Assembly: GCA_046518185.1 (NCBI GenBank)
Contig: JBKGRZ010000007.1
Coordinates: 62,001-126,000, forward strand
Source of the DNA: Scandinavium vulneris_A
GTDB taxonomy: Bacteria; Pseudomonadota; Gammaproteobacteria; Enterobacterales; Enterobacteriaceae
Direction of reading: 5' to 3'
Length of the DNA stretch: 64,000 bases
The position numbers and the translations under genes were made by a program. Of this stretch, positions 48,534 to 58,022 are shown in pieces; positions within the stretch are counted from its first letter, which is position 1; each line of letters starts with the position of its first letter. Under the pieces are notes generated by a model, which was given only the letters and a program-made list of their open reading frames with translations, had not been told where the DNA came from and ran no database searches.

Positions 48534-50981
48534 ATGAATGCACCGTTTACCTACGCATCACCCACGCTCAGCGTTGAGGCATTGAAAAACTCGATTGCCT
48601 ACAAGCTGATGTTCACTATCGGCAAAGATCCGGCCATCGCCAATAAACACGAATGGTTGAACGCCACGCTGTTTGCCGTGCGTGACCGCCTGGTTGAGCG
48701 CTGGCTGCGCTCCAACCGCGCCCAGTTATCTCAGGAAGTACGGCAGGTTTACTACCTGTCGATGGAGTTTTTGATTGGCCGCACCCTTTCCAATGCGCTG
48801 TTATCGCTCGGTATTTATGACGATGTTAAAAACGCGCTGGAAGGGATGGGGCTTGACCTTGAAGAACTGATTGATGAGGAGAATGACCCCGGCTTAGGCA
48901 ACGGCGGTCTGGGCCGTCTGGCGGCCTGTTTCCTCGATTCGCTGGCGACGCTCGGCCTGCCGGGGCGCGGCTACGGTATCCGTTACGACTACGGGATGTT
49001 TAAACAGAACATCGTCGATGGCCGTCAGAAAGAGTCCCCGGACTACTGGCTGGAATACGGCAACCCGTGGGAGTTTAAGCGGCATAACACGCGCTATGCG
49101 GTGCGCTTTGGCGGGCGTATCCAGCAGGAAGGCAAAAAATCGCGCTGGGTCGAAACCGAAGAGATCCTCGCGGTCGCCTACGACCAAATCATTCCTGGCT
49201 ACGATACTGACGCCACCAACACGCTACGCCTGTGGAACGCGCAGGCCAGCAGTGAAATCAACCTCGGTAAATTTAACCAGGGCGATTACTTCGCGGCGGT
49301 GGAGGATAAAAACCACTCCGAGAACGTCTCCCGCGTGCTCTACCCGGACGACTCTACCTATTCCGGGCGTGAGCTGCGACTGCGTCAGGAGTATTTCCTG
49401 GTGTCGTCCACGGTGCAGGATATCCTCAGCCGCCACTACCAGCTGCACAAAACCTACAGCAATCTGTCGGCTAAAATCGCCATTCACCTCAACGATACCC
49501 ATCCGGTGCTGTCGATCCCTGAACTGATGCGGCTGTTAATTGACGAGCATAAGTTCAGCTGGGATGAGGCGTTCGAAGTGACCTGCCAGGTCTTCTCGTA
49601 CACCAACCATACGCTGATGAGCGAAGCGCTGGAAACCTGGCCGGTGGACATGCTCGGCAAAATTCTGCCGCGCCATCTGCAAATCATTTTCGAAATTAAC
49701 GACTACTTCCTGAAAACCCTACAGGAACAGTATCCGAACGACACCGGGCTGCTGAGTCGCACTTCGATAATCGATGAGTCCGATGGGCGTCGGGTGCGCA
49801 TGGCGTGGCTGGCGGTGGTTATCAGCCACAAGGTTAACGGCGTGTCCGAACTGCACTCCAACCTGATGGTGCAATCGTTGTTCGCGGATTTCGCCAAGAT
49901 TTTCCCGATGCGTTTTACCAACGTCACCAACGGTGTGACGCCGCGTCGCTGGCTGGCGCTGGCTAACCCGCCGCTGTCAGAAGTGCTGGATGAAAACATT
50001 GGGCGCACCTGGCGCACCGATCTCAGCCAGCTCAGCGAACTGGAACAGCATCTGGATTACCCGCTGGTCAATCAGGCGGTGCAGCACGCTAAGCTTGAGA
50101 ACAAAAAGCGGCTGGCGGAGTACATCGCCCGTGAGCTTAACGTGGTGGTTAATCCTAAGTCGCTGTTCGACGTACAGATTAAGCGTATCCACGAGTACAA
50201 GCGTCAGTTGATGAACGTGCTGCATGTGATCACCCGCTATAACCGCATCAAGGCCGATCCGACCGCCGAGTGGGTGCCGCGCGTGAACATCTTCGCCGGG
50301 AAGGCCGCATCGGCCTACTACATGGCGAAGCACATTATTCATCTCATTAACGACGTGGCAAAAGTTATCAACAACGACGCGCAGATTGGCGACAAACTGA
50401 AGATCGTGTTTATCCCCAACTACAGCGTGAGTCTGGCCCAGGTAATCATCCCGGCGGCGGATCTGTCCGAGCAAATTTCACTGGCGGGCACCGAGGCATC
50501 GGGCACCAGTAATATGAAGTTTGCCCTGAACGGGGCGCTGACGATTGGCACGCTGGACGGGGCCAACGTCGAGATGCTGGAGCACGTCGGGGCCGAGAAT
50601 ATCTTTATCTTCGGTAATACTGCGGAAGAGGTGGATGCGCTGCGCGCCAAAGGCTACAAGCCGCGGGATTACTACGATACGGATGAGGAGCTGCATCAGG
50701 TGCTGTCGCAAATTGCCACCGGGTTGTTCAGCCCAGAGGAGCCGGGGCGTTACCGTGACCTGGTAGATTCGTTGATTAACTTTGGCGATCACTATCAGGT
50801 GCTGGCCGATTTCCGCAGCTACGTTGACTGTCAGGAGAGCGTTGATGAGCTGTATCGAAACCCGGAAGAGTGGACTACCAAAGCGATGCGCAATATTGCC
50901 AACATGGGCTACTTCTCGTCAGACCGCACGATTCAGGAGTACGCGGAGACAATCTGGCGTATCGATCCGGTGAGGTTGTAA
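48534..50981 (+). CDS. glgP: GlgP, glycogen phosphorylase
   Basis: GT35 phosphorylase of 815 residues releasing glucose-1-phosphate from glycogen ends. Conserved NGGLGRLAACF segment near 123-133, the ITNGVTPRRW block, KRIHEYKRQ near 547-555, and the PLP-binding Lys in SGTSNMKFALNG near 660-671. Paralogue of MalP in this window. Last gene of the glg operon and followed by a perfect stem-loop. Confidence 0.97.
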   Translation: MNAPFTYASPTLSVEALKNSIAYKLMFTIGKDPAIANKHEWLNATLFAVRDRLVERWLRSNRAQLSQEVRQVYYLSMEFLIGRTLSNALLSLGIYDDVKNALEGMGLDLEELIDEENDPGLGNGGLGRLAACFLDSLATLGLPGRGYGIRYDYGMFKQNIVDGRQKESPDYWLEYGNPWEFKRHNTRYAVRFGGRIQQEGKKSRWVETEEILAVAYDQIIPGYDTDATNTLRLWNAQASSEINLGKFNQGDYFAAVEDKNHSENVSRVLYPDDSTYSGRELRLRQEYFLVSSTVQDILSRHYQLHKTYSNLSAKIAIHLNDTHPVLSIPELMRLLIDEHKFSWDEAFEVTCQVFSYTNHTLMSEALETWPVDMLGKILPRHLQIIFEINDYFLKTLQEQYPNDTGLLSRTSIIDESDGRRVRMAWLAVVISHKVNGVSELHSNLMVQSLFADFAKIFPMRFTNVTNGVTPRRWLALANPPLSEVLDENIGRTWRTDLSQLSELEQHLDYPLVNQAVQHAKLENKKRLAEYIARELNVVVNPKSLFDVQIKRIHEYKRQLMNVLHVITRYNRIKADPTAEWVPRVNIFAGKAASAYYMAKHIIHLINDVAKVINNDAQIGDKLKIVFIPNYSVSLAQVIIPAADLSEQISLAGTEASGTSNMKFALNGALTIGTLDGANVEMLEHVGAENIFIFGNTAEEVDALRAKGYKPRDYYDTDEELHQVLSQIATGLFSPEEPGRYRDLVDSLINFGDHYQVLADFRSYVDCQESVDELYRNPEEWTTKAMRNIANMGYFSSDRTIQEYAETIWRIDPVRL

Positions 50982-50987
50982 AACACC

Positions 50988-51012
50988 CCCCTCTCCCTAA
51001 AAGGGAGAGGGG
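50988..51012. terminator. Stem-loop between convergent glgP and glpD
   Basis: CCCCTCTCCCT pairs with AGGGAGAGGGG around three A residues. Six bases after the glgP stop and ten before the glpD stop. No T-run; probably a shared 3'-end hairpin. The same CCCTCTCCC/GGGAGAGGG core appears again at 54710-54731 between glpR and malT. Confidence 0.75.
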
Positions 51013-51022
51013 ATGTCGTCGG

Positions 51023-52531
51023 CTAAGACGCCAACGACAGTTCACGCTTTCCCGCGTGTTGCACCAGCCATTGCGCCACGCGGGACTGCTCTTCCGCATT
51101 CAGCCACATGCCCTGTTTGGTACGACGCCACAACGCATCGTCCATCCGCCGCACCCATTCGTGCTCGACCAGATAGCGCAGTTCGGCCTCGTAAAACTCA
51201 TGCCCGAAATGTTCGCCTAAATCCGCAATCTCTTTCGCTTCACCGAGGATCAAGGCGGTGTTACTGCCGTAGGTACGTGCAAAATGACGCGCCATGCCTT
51301 CACTGATAAACGGATAGCGACGGCGCAGCTTCGCGGCGTAATCATCGCGGTCGCTGCCAATTTCGCCGCCCGGAAGCACTGCCTCTTTGGTCCATGCCTG
51401 ACCGATACCTTTGTAGTAAGGCGTCAGTTTTTCCAGCGCGTGTTCGGCCAGCTTACGATAGGTGGTCAGCTTGCCGCCAAAGACCGACAGCAGTGGGGCC
51501 TGGCCGTTATCATCGTGAATATCGAGGGTGTAATCACGGGTGATCGCCTGCGGGGAGTCAGACTCATCGTCGCAGAGCGGACGCACGCCGGAGTAAGTCC
51601 AGACGATATCATCCCGACCGAGCTGTTTCTTGAAATGTGCGTTATGCACCTTCAACAGATAGTTGATTTCACTCTCTTCGATTTCGACATTTTTCGGATC
51701 GCCTTTGTACTCCACATCGGTGGTGCCGATGATGGAAAACTCGTCCATCCACGGGATCACAAACACGATACGTTTATCTTCGTTTTGCAGGATGTAGGCC
51801 TGCTTCTGGGTATGCACGCGCGGCACCACAATGTGGCTGCCTTTGATCAGGCGAATGCCGTACGGCGATGGTAGATGCATCCCGTCATCAAAGAACTGTT
51901 TCACCCACGGGCCGGTGGCGTTCACCAGACCGCGCGCCTGCCAGCTGAATTTCTCGCCGGTATCGATATCTTCCGCTTCAACGATCCACAGGCCGTTTTC
52001 GCGACGTGCCGAGGTGGCACGGGTGCGGGTCAGCACCTCGCCGCCTTTCTTAACCACCATCTGCGCGTTGGCAAGCACCAGTCGCGCGTCGTCGACCCAA
52101 CAGTCGGAATATTCGAAACCGCGCACGATTTCAGGCTTCAGCACCGATTCTGCGCCAAAACGCAATCCGGTCGAACCTGGCAGGCTGGTGCGTTTACCCA
52201 AGTGGTCGTACATGAAAAGGCCGATGCGAATCATCCACGCCGGGCGCAGGTGCGGGCGATGTGGCAAACGAAAACGCATCGGGAAGGCGATATGTGGGGC
52301 CATTTTCAGCAGCACTTCACGCTCGGCCAGCGCTTCGCTCACCAGACGAAATTCATAGTGTTCCAGGTAACGCAGCCCGCCGTGGATAAGCTTGGAGCTG
52401 GCGCTTGAGGTGGCGCAGGCCAAATCCTGTGCTTCAAGCATCAGCACGGATAAACCCCGCCCTGCGGCGTCTGCCGCGATACCGGCACCGTTGATGCCAC
52501 CGCCTATCACAATCAGATCTTTGGTTTCCAT
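51023..52531 (-). CDS. glpD: GlpD, aerobic glycerol-3-phosphate dehydrogenase
   Basis: FAD enzyme of 502 residues on the inner membrane oxidising glycerol-3-phosphate to dihydroxyacetone phosphate and passing electrons to quinone. The FAD motif is IVIGGGINGAGIA (about 8-20), with SSASSKLIHGGLRY near 44-57, the substrate-region Arg in RVRPL-like SGVRPLCDDES, and LLSVFGGKLTTYRKLAEHA. The frame is open to 52564; METKDLIVIGG at 52531 is the family start. Divergent from glpEGR; consumes the product of Ugp import and UgpQ. Confidence 0.97.
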   Translation of the reverse strand: METKDLIVIGGGINGAGIAADAAGRGLSVLMLEAQDLACATSSASSKLIHGGLRYLEHYEFRLVSEALAEREVLLKMAPHIAFPMRFRLPHRPHLRPAWMIRIGLFMYDHLGKRTSLPGSTGLRFGAESVLKPEIVRGFEYSDCWVDDARLVLANAQMVVKKGGEVLTRTRATSARRENGLWIVEAEDIDTGEKFSWQARGLVNATGPWVKQFFDDGMHLPSPYGIRLIKGSHIVVPRVHTQKQAYILQNEDKRIVFVIPWMDEFSIIGTTDVEYKGDPKNVEIEESEINYLLKVHNAHFKKQLGRDDIVWTYSGVRPLCDDESDSPQAITRDYTLDIHDDNGQAPLLSVFGGKLTTYRKLAEHALEKLTPYYKGIGQAWTKEAVLPGGEIGSDRDDYAAKLRRRYPFISEGMARHFARTYGSNTALILGEAKEIADLGEHFGHEFYEAELRYLVEHEWVRRMDDALWRRTKQGMWLNAEEQSRVAQWLVQHAGKRELSLAS

Positions 52532-52545
52532 GCTGCGTCCTCGTG

Positions 52546-52585
52546 CACTTTCGTTAAAGTTCATTAATGTTCGTTATCGCTCATA
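52546..52585 (-). promoter_or_regulatory. Tandem GlpR operators at the glpD promoter
   Basis: AATGTTCGTTATCGCTCATA (52566-52585) fits the GlpR consensus well; a second, weaker copy with TTTCGTTAAAGTTCATT lies at 52546-52565. GlpR, encoded nearby at 53943-54701, represses glpD in E. coli through tandem sites of this kind. Confidence 0.7.
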
Positions 52586-52722
52586 ATAGCAAACAAACGC
52601 GCAATTGGTAACATCAAAAAAACATTTCAGAGTGATGCGTGTAACAAATTAGCGTTTCCCTCCCGTCACGACGTACACTTGGCGGTAAACTTCTCCATCT
52701 GGAATGAATGAAAGAGAGCACC

Positions 52723-53049
52723 ATGGATCAATTTGAATGTATCAACGTAGAAGAAGCGCACCAGAAGCTGCATCAGGGGCTGGCGGTGATGGTCGATATC
52801 CGCGATCCGCAGAGCTATGCGATGGGCCACACGCCGGGCGCGTTTCATCTGACCAACGACACGCTGGGCGCATTTATGCGCGATAACGATTTCGACACGT
52901 CGGTGATGGTGATGTGCTATCACGGCAACAGCAGCAAGGGTGCGGCGCAATATCTGCTGCAACAGGGTTTTGACCAGGTTTACAGCGTGGACGGCGGCTT
53001 TGATGCCTGGCATCGTCATTTTCCGGCGGAAGTGGCGCACGGTAGCTGA
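52723..53049 (+). CDS. glpE: GlpE, thiosulfate sulfurtransferase (rhodanese)
   Basis: Single-domain rhodanese of 108 residues moving sulfur from thiosulfate to cyanide or thiol acceptors; its cellular partner is unclear. The active-site loop is CYHGNSS with the persulfide Cys at position 65. Length is as in E. coli. Start at 52723, behind AAAGAGAG; an in-frame ATG five codons earlier is not conserved. First gene of glpEGR. Confidence 0.96.
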   Translation: MDQFECINVEEAHQKLHQGLAVMVDIRDPQSYAMGHTPGAFHLTNDTLGAFMRDNDFDTSVMVMCYHGNSSKGAAQYLLQQGFDQVYSVDGGFDAWHRHFPAEVAHGS

Positions 53050-53093
53050 GAAGGTATACTGTCCCCTTTTGTGTGGAATAAGCGACGCTCAGT

Positions 53094-53924
53094 ATGTTGA
53101 TGATCACCTCTTTTACTAACCCGCGCGTCGCCCAGGCGTTTGTGGACTACATGGCAACCCAGGGCGTTGTCCTGACTATCCAGCAGCATGACCAAACCGA
53201 TGTGTGGCTGGCCGACGAAAGTCAGGCGGCGCGTGTAGAGACAGAGCTGGCGCGTTTCCTGGAAAATCCGGCGGACCCGCGCTATCTGGCTGCCAGTTGG
53301 CAGTCGGGGCACACCAATAGTGGTCTGCATTACCGCCGTTTTCCGTTCATCGCTACCTTAAAAAGCAACGCCGGACCCTTGACCTGGCTCATTATGTGCG
53401 CCTGTATTCTGGTGTTTATTGTGATGAATGTGGTCGGCGATCAGGCGGTGATGATCGCCCTGGCGTGGCCTTACGACCCCTCCCAGCAGTTCGAGCTGTG
53501 GCGTTATTTCACCCACGCGTTCATGCACTTCTCGCTGATGCATATCCTCTTTAACCTGTTATGGTGGTGGTATCTCGGCGGCATGGTGGAAAAGCGCATT
53601 GGCAGCGGAAAGCTGCTGGTGATTACGGTGATCAGCGCGCTGTTAAGCGGCTTTATCCAGCATAAGTTTAGCGGCCCGTGGTTCGGCGGTTTGTCGGGCG
53701 TGGTGTACGCCCTGATGGGTTACGCCTGGCTGCGCGGCGAGCGCGACCCTGACAGTGGCATTCACCTCCCGCGTGGGCTGATTATCTTCTCGCTGCTGTG
53801 GCTGGTCGTCGGCTGGCTGGATCTCTTCGGGATGTCGATTGCCAACGGGGCTCACGTTACCGGGCTGGCGGTCGGACTGGCGATGGCGTTTGCTGATACG
53901 CAGAATGTGCGAAAACGAACATAA
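53094..53924 (+). CDS. glpG: GlpG, rhomboid intramembrane protease
   Basis: Rhomboid serine protease of 276 residues, with a soluble N-terminal domain (to about 90) and six membrane helices. The catalytic dyad is Ser201 in GLSGVVYAL and His254 in NGAHVTG; His150 and Asn154 of the oxyanion region are also present. Same length and numbering as E. coli GlpG. In the middle of glpEGR, 44 bases after glpE. Confidence 0.98.
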   Translation: MLMITSFTNPRVAQAFVDYMATQGVVLTIQQHDQTDVWLADESQAARVETELARFLENPADPRYLAASWQSGHTNSGLHYRRFPFIATLKSNAGPLTWLIMCACILVFIVMNVVGDQAVMIALAWPYDPSQQFELWRYFTHAFMHFSLMHILFNLLWWWYLGGMVEKRIGSGKLLVITVISALLSGFIQHKFSGPWFGGLSGVVYALMGYAWLRGERDPDSGIHLPRGLIIFSLLWLVVGWLDLFGMSIANGAHVTGLAVGLAMAFADTQNVRKRT

Positions 53925-53942
53925 TAATTCCAGGGATCTTGC

Positions 53943-54701
53943 ATGAAACAAACACAACGTCATGATGCGATTATCGAGCTGGTAAAAAAGCAGGGTTATG
54001 TCAGTACTGAGGAGCTGGTGGAGCAGTTTGCCGTCAGCCCGCAAACCATTCGCCGCGATCTCAATGACCTGGCGGAGCAGAAGATGATCCTCCGCCACCA
54101 TGGCGGGGCGGCGCTGCCGTCCAGCGCGGTCAATACCTCGTGGCAGGACCGTCGTGCAACGCAGGCCGCTGAAAAAGAGCGCATTGCGCGAAAAGTGGCG
54201 AGCCAAATTCCCAACGGCGCGGCGCTGTTTATTGACATCGGCACCACCCCGGAAGCGGTAGCGCATGCGTTGCTGGAACATTCTGATCTGCGTATCGTCA
54301 CCAACAACCTTAATGTTGCCAATACCCTGATGGCGAAAGACGATTTTAGGGTGATCCTCGCGGGGGGCGAATTGCGCAGCCGCGACGGCGGTATCATCGG
54401 CGAAGCTACCCTGGATTTCATCTCCCAGTTCCGCCTCGATTACGGCATTCTCGGCATCAGCGGGATAGACAGCGACGGTTCATTGCTGGAGTTTGATTAT
54501 CACGAAGTGCGCACCAAGCGGGCGATTATTGAGAACTCGCGCCATGTGATGCTGGTGGTAGATCACTCTAAGTTTGGTCGTAACGCGATGGTCAACATGG
54601 GCAGCATCAGTATGGTCGACGCGGTGTACACCGACGTGATGCCCCCGGCGGGGGTGTTGCAGGTGATTGCCGAGAATAATATTCAGTTAGAATTGTGCTG
54701 A
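53943..54701 (+). CDS. glpR: GlpR, glycerol-3-phosphate regulon repressor
   Basis: DeoR-family repressor of 252 residues. N-terminal helix-turn-helix with ELVEQFAVSPQTIRRDL (about 21-37), C-terminal sugar-phosphate sensing domain with DIGTTPEAVA and GGELRSRDGG segments. Glycerol-3-phosphate releases it from glp operators. Length as E. coli. In E. coli K-12 laboratory lines this gene is often mutated; here it is intact. It is followed directly by convergent malT, with no rtcRBA genes between. Confidence 0.97.
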   Translation: MKQTQRHDAIIELVKKQGYVSTEELVEQFAVSPQTIRRDLNDLAEQKMILRHHGGAALPSSAVNTSWQDRRATQAAEKERIARKVASQIPNGAALFIDIGTTPEAVAHALLEHSDLRIVTNNLNVANTLMAKDDFRVILAGGELRSRDGGIIGEATLDFISQFRLDYGILGISGIDSDGSLLEFDYHEVRTKRAIIENSRHVMLVVDHSKFGRNAMVNMGSISMVDAVYTDVMPPAGVLQVIAENNIQLELC

Positions 54702-54709
54702 TGGCCTAA

Positions 54710-54731
54710 CCCTCTCCCTTATGGGAGAGGG
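54710..54731. terminator. Stem-loop between convergent glpR and malT
   Basis: CCCTCTCCC pairs with GGGAGAGGG around TTAT, nine bases after the glpR stop. No T-run. Nearly the same hairpin follows glgP. Confidence 0.75.
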
Positions 54732-54749
54732 CATCAAGTCGCACCAACC

Positions 54750-57455
54750 CTAAACGCCATACCCCATCATCTTCAGCAATTCCTGCGCATGCTGCACCGC
54801 ATCCTGACGATGGGCCACGCCCAGCTTCTGATACAAATTACGAATGTGCGTTTTGATGGTGGTGGCCGCCACGTCCAGTTCGCCCGCTATCTGATCGTTG
54901 CTGTAGCCCGAATAAATCAGGCCTAACACCTGCCATTCGCGCTGGGTCAGCGGGCTGGTGCGGATCAATTCTGGAACTTCCGGATGGGTCAGTAAGCGTT
55001 CGACGAAGTTCTCGTCAAAATGGGCAAACTTATGCCGGTGATGCTGGTTAATTTCGCGCAAAATGCGCTGGGCGCGATGCTGCTCAAGTTCCGGCAAGGT
55101 ATTGAGCTGCAACAGCTGACGCAGCTGCTGCGCCATCGCTTCGCCTTCAATCACGAAATGACTGATAAACCCGGTGCGGTTGGAGAGCGTCAGCGCCTCC
55201 ATTAACACGCGCTGAGCATCATTTTTCCGGTTGGACTGCCAGTAAAGCTGGTTCAGCAGCAGCAGGTTACGGTTGAGATCGCTCATCAGACGTAAGGTGC
55301 GCGCGTTCTCGTTGAGTTCTTCCAGCACCATTTCCGCCGAATCGAACTCGCCGAGCAGGATTTGCGCCCGGGCGATGTTACGCCACTGGCTTTGCAGGAA
55401 ATGGTTGTTGGCAAACTCAGGTTTCGGCGTCTGACGCAGCCAGTTGGCGGCGGATTTCTTGTCGCCAATCATCTGCCAGTAAATCACCCGCACTTTATCG
55501 GCATTCGACACCCAATCGCTGTGGTACTGCCCGTTGCCGAGCAGATTTTCCAGGCGATTCAGGTGATTGCGGGCGTTATCCAAATCTCCGCGCGCCAGCG
55601 AACTTTGCACCAGCAGGGCCAGGCACTGTAACTGTTGCTGCGGTTGATAGGTGGCGAGCACGTCCATACCGTGACGGGCACTCATCTCGGCTTCATCCAG
55701 ACGCGCCCAGGCCCACATCAGCTGCGCACGAATGCGCAGCAGGAATTCGTGCATCGGTAGTTGTTCGAGGTGCTGTTCACGGATCAGCTGGAACGCTTTT
55801 TCCTGCGTTTCCCATGCGGCCTGCAAAAAGCCCTGTGCGAACAGGATTTCACTTTGCTGAATGAGGCTCCACAGCCCGTAGTGCCAGATTTCGTGCCGAC
55901 GCGCCATTTGTTCGGTTTGTTGCATTACCGCCAGCGATTTGCTGAGCTTGCCCTGGCAGTGCAGCACTTCGCCGTGGACCGACGTCGCCACAATGCGGCT
56001 GTAATAGCTGGCGAGCGGCAGCTCATCGAGTGCCACCATTGCCAGGCGTTCCGCTTCGTCCGGGTTGCCGTCATTAATGGCCACCTGCGCACGCAGCGCG
56101 TTAAAATCGGCATGCATCGTGGCATCCATTTCGCCGCGCATCTCTTCTTCCGCGCGGGCGAGCAGGGTGTTCACTTCACTGTAGCGATGCTGGCTTTGCA
56201 TCAGCCACGCCTGCAACAGCACTAACCGCGGGTTCTCCAGCAGGCTGTCCCACGGCAGGGCGGCCAGGGATTCTTCCAGCAACGCCAGTTCGCTGTGATG
56301 GAACAGGCCCCAGGCGTGGTTGAGCAGGATATCGCGCAGCATTTTGGCATCGCCCGCCGACAGCGCATGGTGAATGGCTTCGCTCGGGAAGCCCTGCGCC
56401 ATCCAGCTTTCAGCCGCCGCGCGGTGAATATCGGGCAGTTCGGTGGCCAGTTCCCACTGACAGCGCTGACGCAGGAAGCTGCCAAACAGCGGGTGGTAGC
56501 TGAACCATTCCCCGGTGTTGTCCATGCGTTGCAGGAACAGGCCCTGGCGTTCAATTTCTTCCAGCCGCATTTGGCCGTTTTCTTCCCCGGTTACCCGCAC
56601 GATCAGCGCGTCATTCATTGAACGCAGCAGCGAGCTTTTCAGCAGAAAATGGCGGGTGGAGAGGTCGACGTTGTCCAGCACTTCATCAACCAGATAATCG
56701 GAGAGGTGGCTGGCGTTGATGCCCGCCAGGCGGCGCGCGGAGTGATGCGCGGCGCTGTTATTCTGCCGTGCCGACAGGGCAATCAGCTGCAGCGCCGTCG
56801 CCCAACCGGCAACGTCATCGCACATCCGGCTGCTTTCATTGGCTTCAATCGGCGAGGTCAGGCGGCAGTCGAAAAACTGCTTCGCTTCCTGATGGTTAAA
56901 CGCCAGTTGTTGGCTGCCAATCTCCAGCAGTTGCTCGCGCACGCGCAGGTTGGCGATGCCCAACTGAGGCAAATTGCGCGACAGCACCACGAGGGTCATG
57001 TTTTCCGGCTGATGGCGCAGGAAAAAACGCATCGCATCGTGGATAACCGGATTGGTTATCAGATGATAATCGTCAATCACCAGCAGCAGCGGACGCTGCC
57101 AGGCGTTGAGTTCAATAAAGAGCTGAGCGAACAGCGAGGTCAGGCTAGCGTATTGCCGTTTCTGCACCATGGTTTCGCTGGCCGTGCAATGCCCGCCGGT
57201 GGCCTGCTGGATGGCGGCAATCAGATAGCTGGCAAAACGTTCCTGTTGGTTATCTCCGTCATCCAGAGAGAACCATCCCAATTCGCTTTTCCCTGCTGCC
57301 CACTGTGAAATGAGTGTGGTTTTCCCGTAACCTGCTGGGCTTGTTATCAGCGCAAGACGGTAATTGTTCGCGCCGGAAAGTTTCGCCAGTAACCTGTCGC
57401 GAACCACGGTGTGTTCAAGACGGACGGGACGACTTAATTTAGACGGAATCAACAT
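54750..57455 (-). CDS. malT: MalT, ATP-dependent activator of the maltose regulon
   Basis: STAND-type activator of 901 residues, switched on by maltotriose and ATP. Walker A SPAGYGKTT is at 39-47, Walker B LVIDDYH near 124-130, a long helical-repeat sensor region fills 250-800, and a LuxR-type helix-turn-helix ends the protein (QREWQVLGLIYSGYSNDQIA, about 836-855). Same length as E. coli. Divergent from malPQ; a CRP site lies about 125 bp upstream. Confidence 0.98.
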   Translation of the reverse strand: MLIPSKLSRPVRLEHTVVRDRLLAKLSGANNYRLALITSPAGYGKTTLISQWAAGKSELGWFSLDDGDNQQERFASYLIAAIQQATGGHCTASETMVQKRQYASLTSLFAQLFIELNAWQRPLLLVIDDYHLITNPVIHDAMRFFLRHQPENMTLVVLSRNLPQLGIANLRVREQLLEIGSQQLAFNHQEAKQFFDCRLTSPIEANESSRMCDDVAGWATALQLIALSARQNNSAAHHSARRLAGINASHLSDYLVDEVLDNVDLSTRHFLLKSSLLRSMNDALIVRVTGEENGQMRLEEIERQGLFLQRMDNTGEWFSYHPLFGSFLRQRCQWELATELPDIHRAAAESWMAQGFPSEAIHHALSAGDAKMLRDILLNHAWGLFHHSELALLEESLAALPWDSLLENPRLVLLQAWLMQSQHRYSEVNTLLARAEEEMRGEMDATMHADFNALRAQVAINDGNPDEAERLAMVALDELPLASYYSRIVATSVHGEVLHCQGKLSKSLAVMQQTEQMARRHEIWHYGLWSLIQQSEILFAQGFLQAAWETQEKAFQLIREQHLEQLPMHEFLLRIRAQLMWAWARLDEAEMSARHGMDVLATYQPQQQLQCLALLVQSSLARGDLDNARNHLNRLENLLGNGQYHSDWVSNADKVRVIYWQMIGDKKSAANWLRQTPKPEFANNHFLQSQWRNIARAQILLGEFDSAEMVLEELNENARTLRLMSDLNRNLLLLNQLYWQSNRKNDAQRVLMEALTLSNRTGFISHFVIEGEAMAQQLRQLLQLNTLPELEQHRAQRILREINQHHRHKFAHFDENFVERLLTHPEVPELIRTSPLTQREWQVLGLIYSGYSNDQIAGELDVAATTIKTHIRNLYQKLGVAHRQDAVQHAQELLKMMGYGV

Positions 57456-57577
57456 AGGTATATCACTTCACTGTGAGAGTAAGAGTTCGTTTTTTTTCGC
57501 GCTTCGTAATTAATGTCTATTAAATTCGGACATATGGATAATTATTGCAAGTTATGTCCGAATCGGATGCTTGTGAT

Positions 57578-57593
57578 TTTGCACTGTGTCACA
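57578..57593 (-). promoter_or_regulatory. CRP site of malT
   Basis: On the minus strand TGTGA-CACAGT-GCAAA, with the strong half-site TGTGA. The surrounding bases reproduce the E. coli malT CRP site as I remember it. cAMP-CRP should activate malT. Confidence 0.8.
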
Positions 57594-57917
57594 AATCTCA
57601 ATGATGAGTAAACGAACGGACTGAAACCGGTGCCAGTGCGCGTGGATACTGGATCCGTTTAATTGTTAAAAATAGCCAAAACGCATTTCTCCTGATGCGA
57701 TATTTCTCAACGTGATTAAATAACGGGTTCTATTTCTGGAGGAATAACCATTCCGAATGAAAGGGAGTTGCACAATTATTATTACAGGTAAGTAATCATT
57801 TCCTTGCTTACACTTATTTTGCAAAACGTCTTTTCATTTTCTTAATCTGCGCTGTGAAATTGAGCACAATCCTCATTAATAGCTAACGTTATAGTGGCGA
57901 AGATCACATTTTTTCGC

Positions 57918-57961
57918 TCATCCCTGCTACTCCTCCCCGGTGAATGCCTGTCGGGATGAGG
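57918..57961 (+). promoter_or_regulatory. MalT boxes of the malPQ promoter
   Basis: Three asymmetric GGGGA(T/G)GAGG-like boxes: TCATCCC (57918-57924, reverse), CTCCTCCCC (57930-57938, reverse) and GGGATGAGG (57953-57961, forward). Number and arrangement match the E. coli malP promoter, 60-100 bp ahead of the malP start. Confidence 0.82.
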
Positions 57962-58022
57962 ACGGTAAACAGGTAGCCAGGCACACTAGCGCCAACGTTT
58001 TAGCAAACAGGATTGGATCCTT

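Larger units (their letters stand above)
57456..58022. other. malT-malPQ divergent control region (567 bp)
   Basis: No gene seen. It holds the CRP site of malT at 57578-57593 and the MalT boxes of malP at 57918-57961. The remaining AT-rich stretch (about 57660-57900) shows no further structure I can support. Confidence 0.85.

Noticed and set aside
52590..52670. CRP site for glpD/glpE in the divergent gap
   Set aside because: AGTGATGCGTGTAACA is the best candidate, but it matches only part of the consensus, so I do not list it as a feature.
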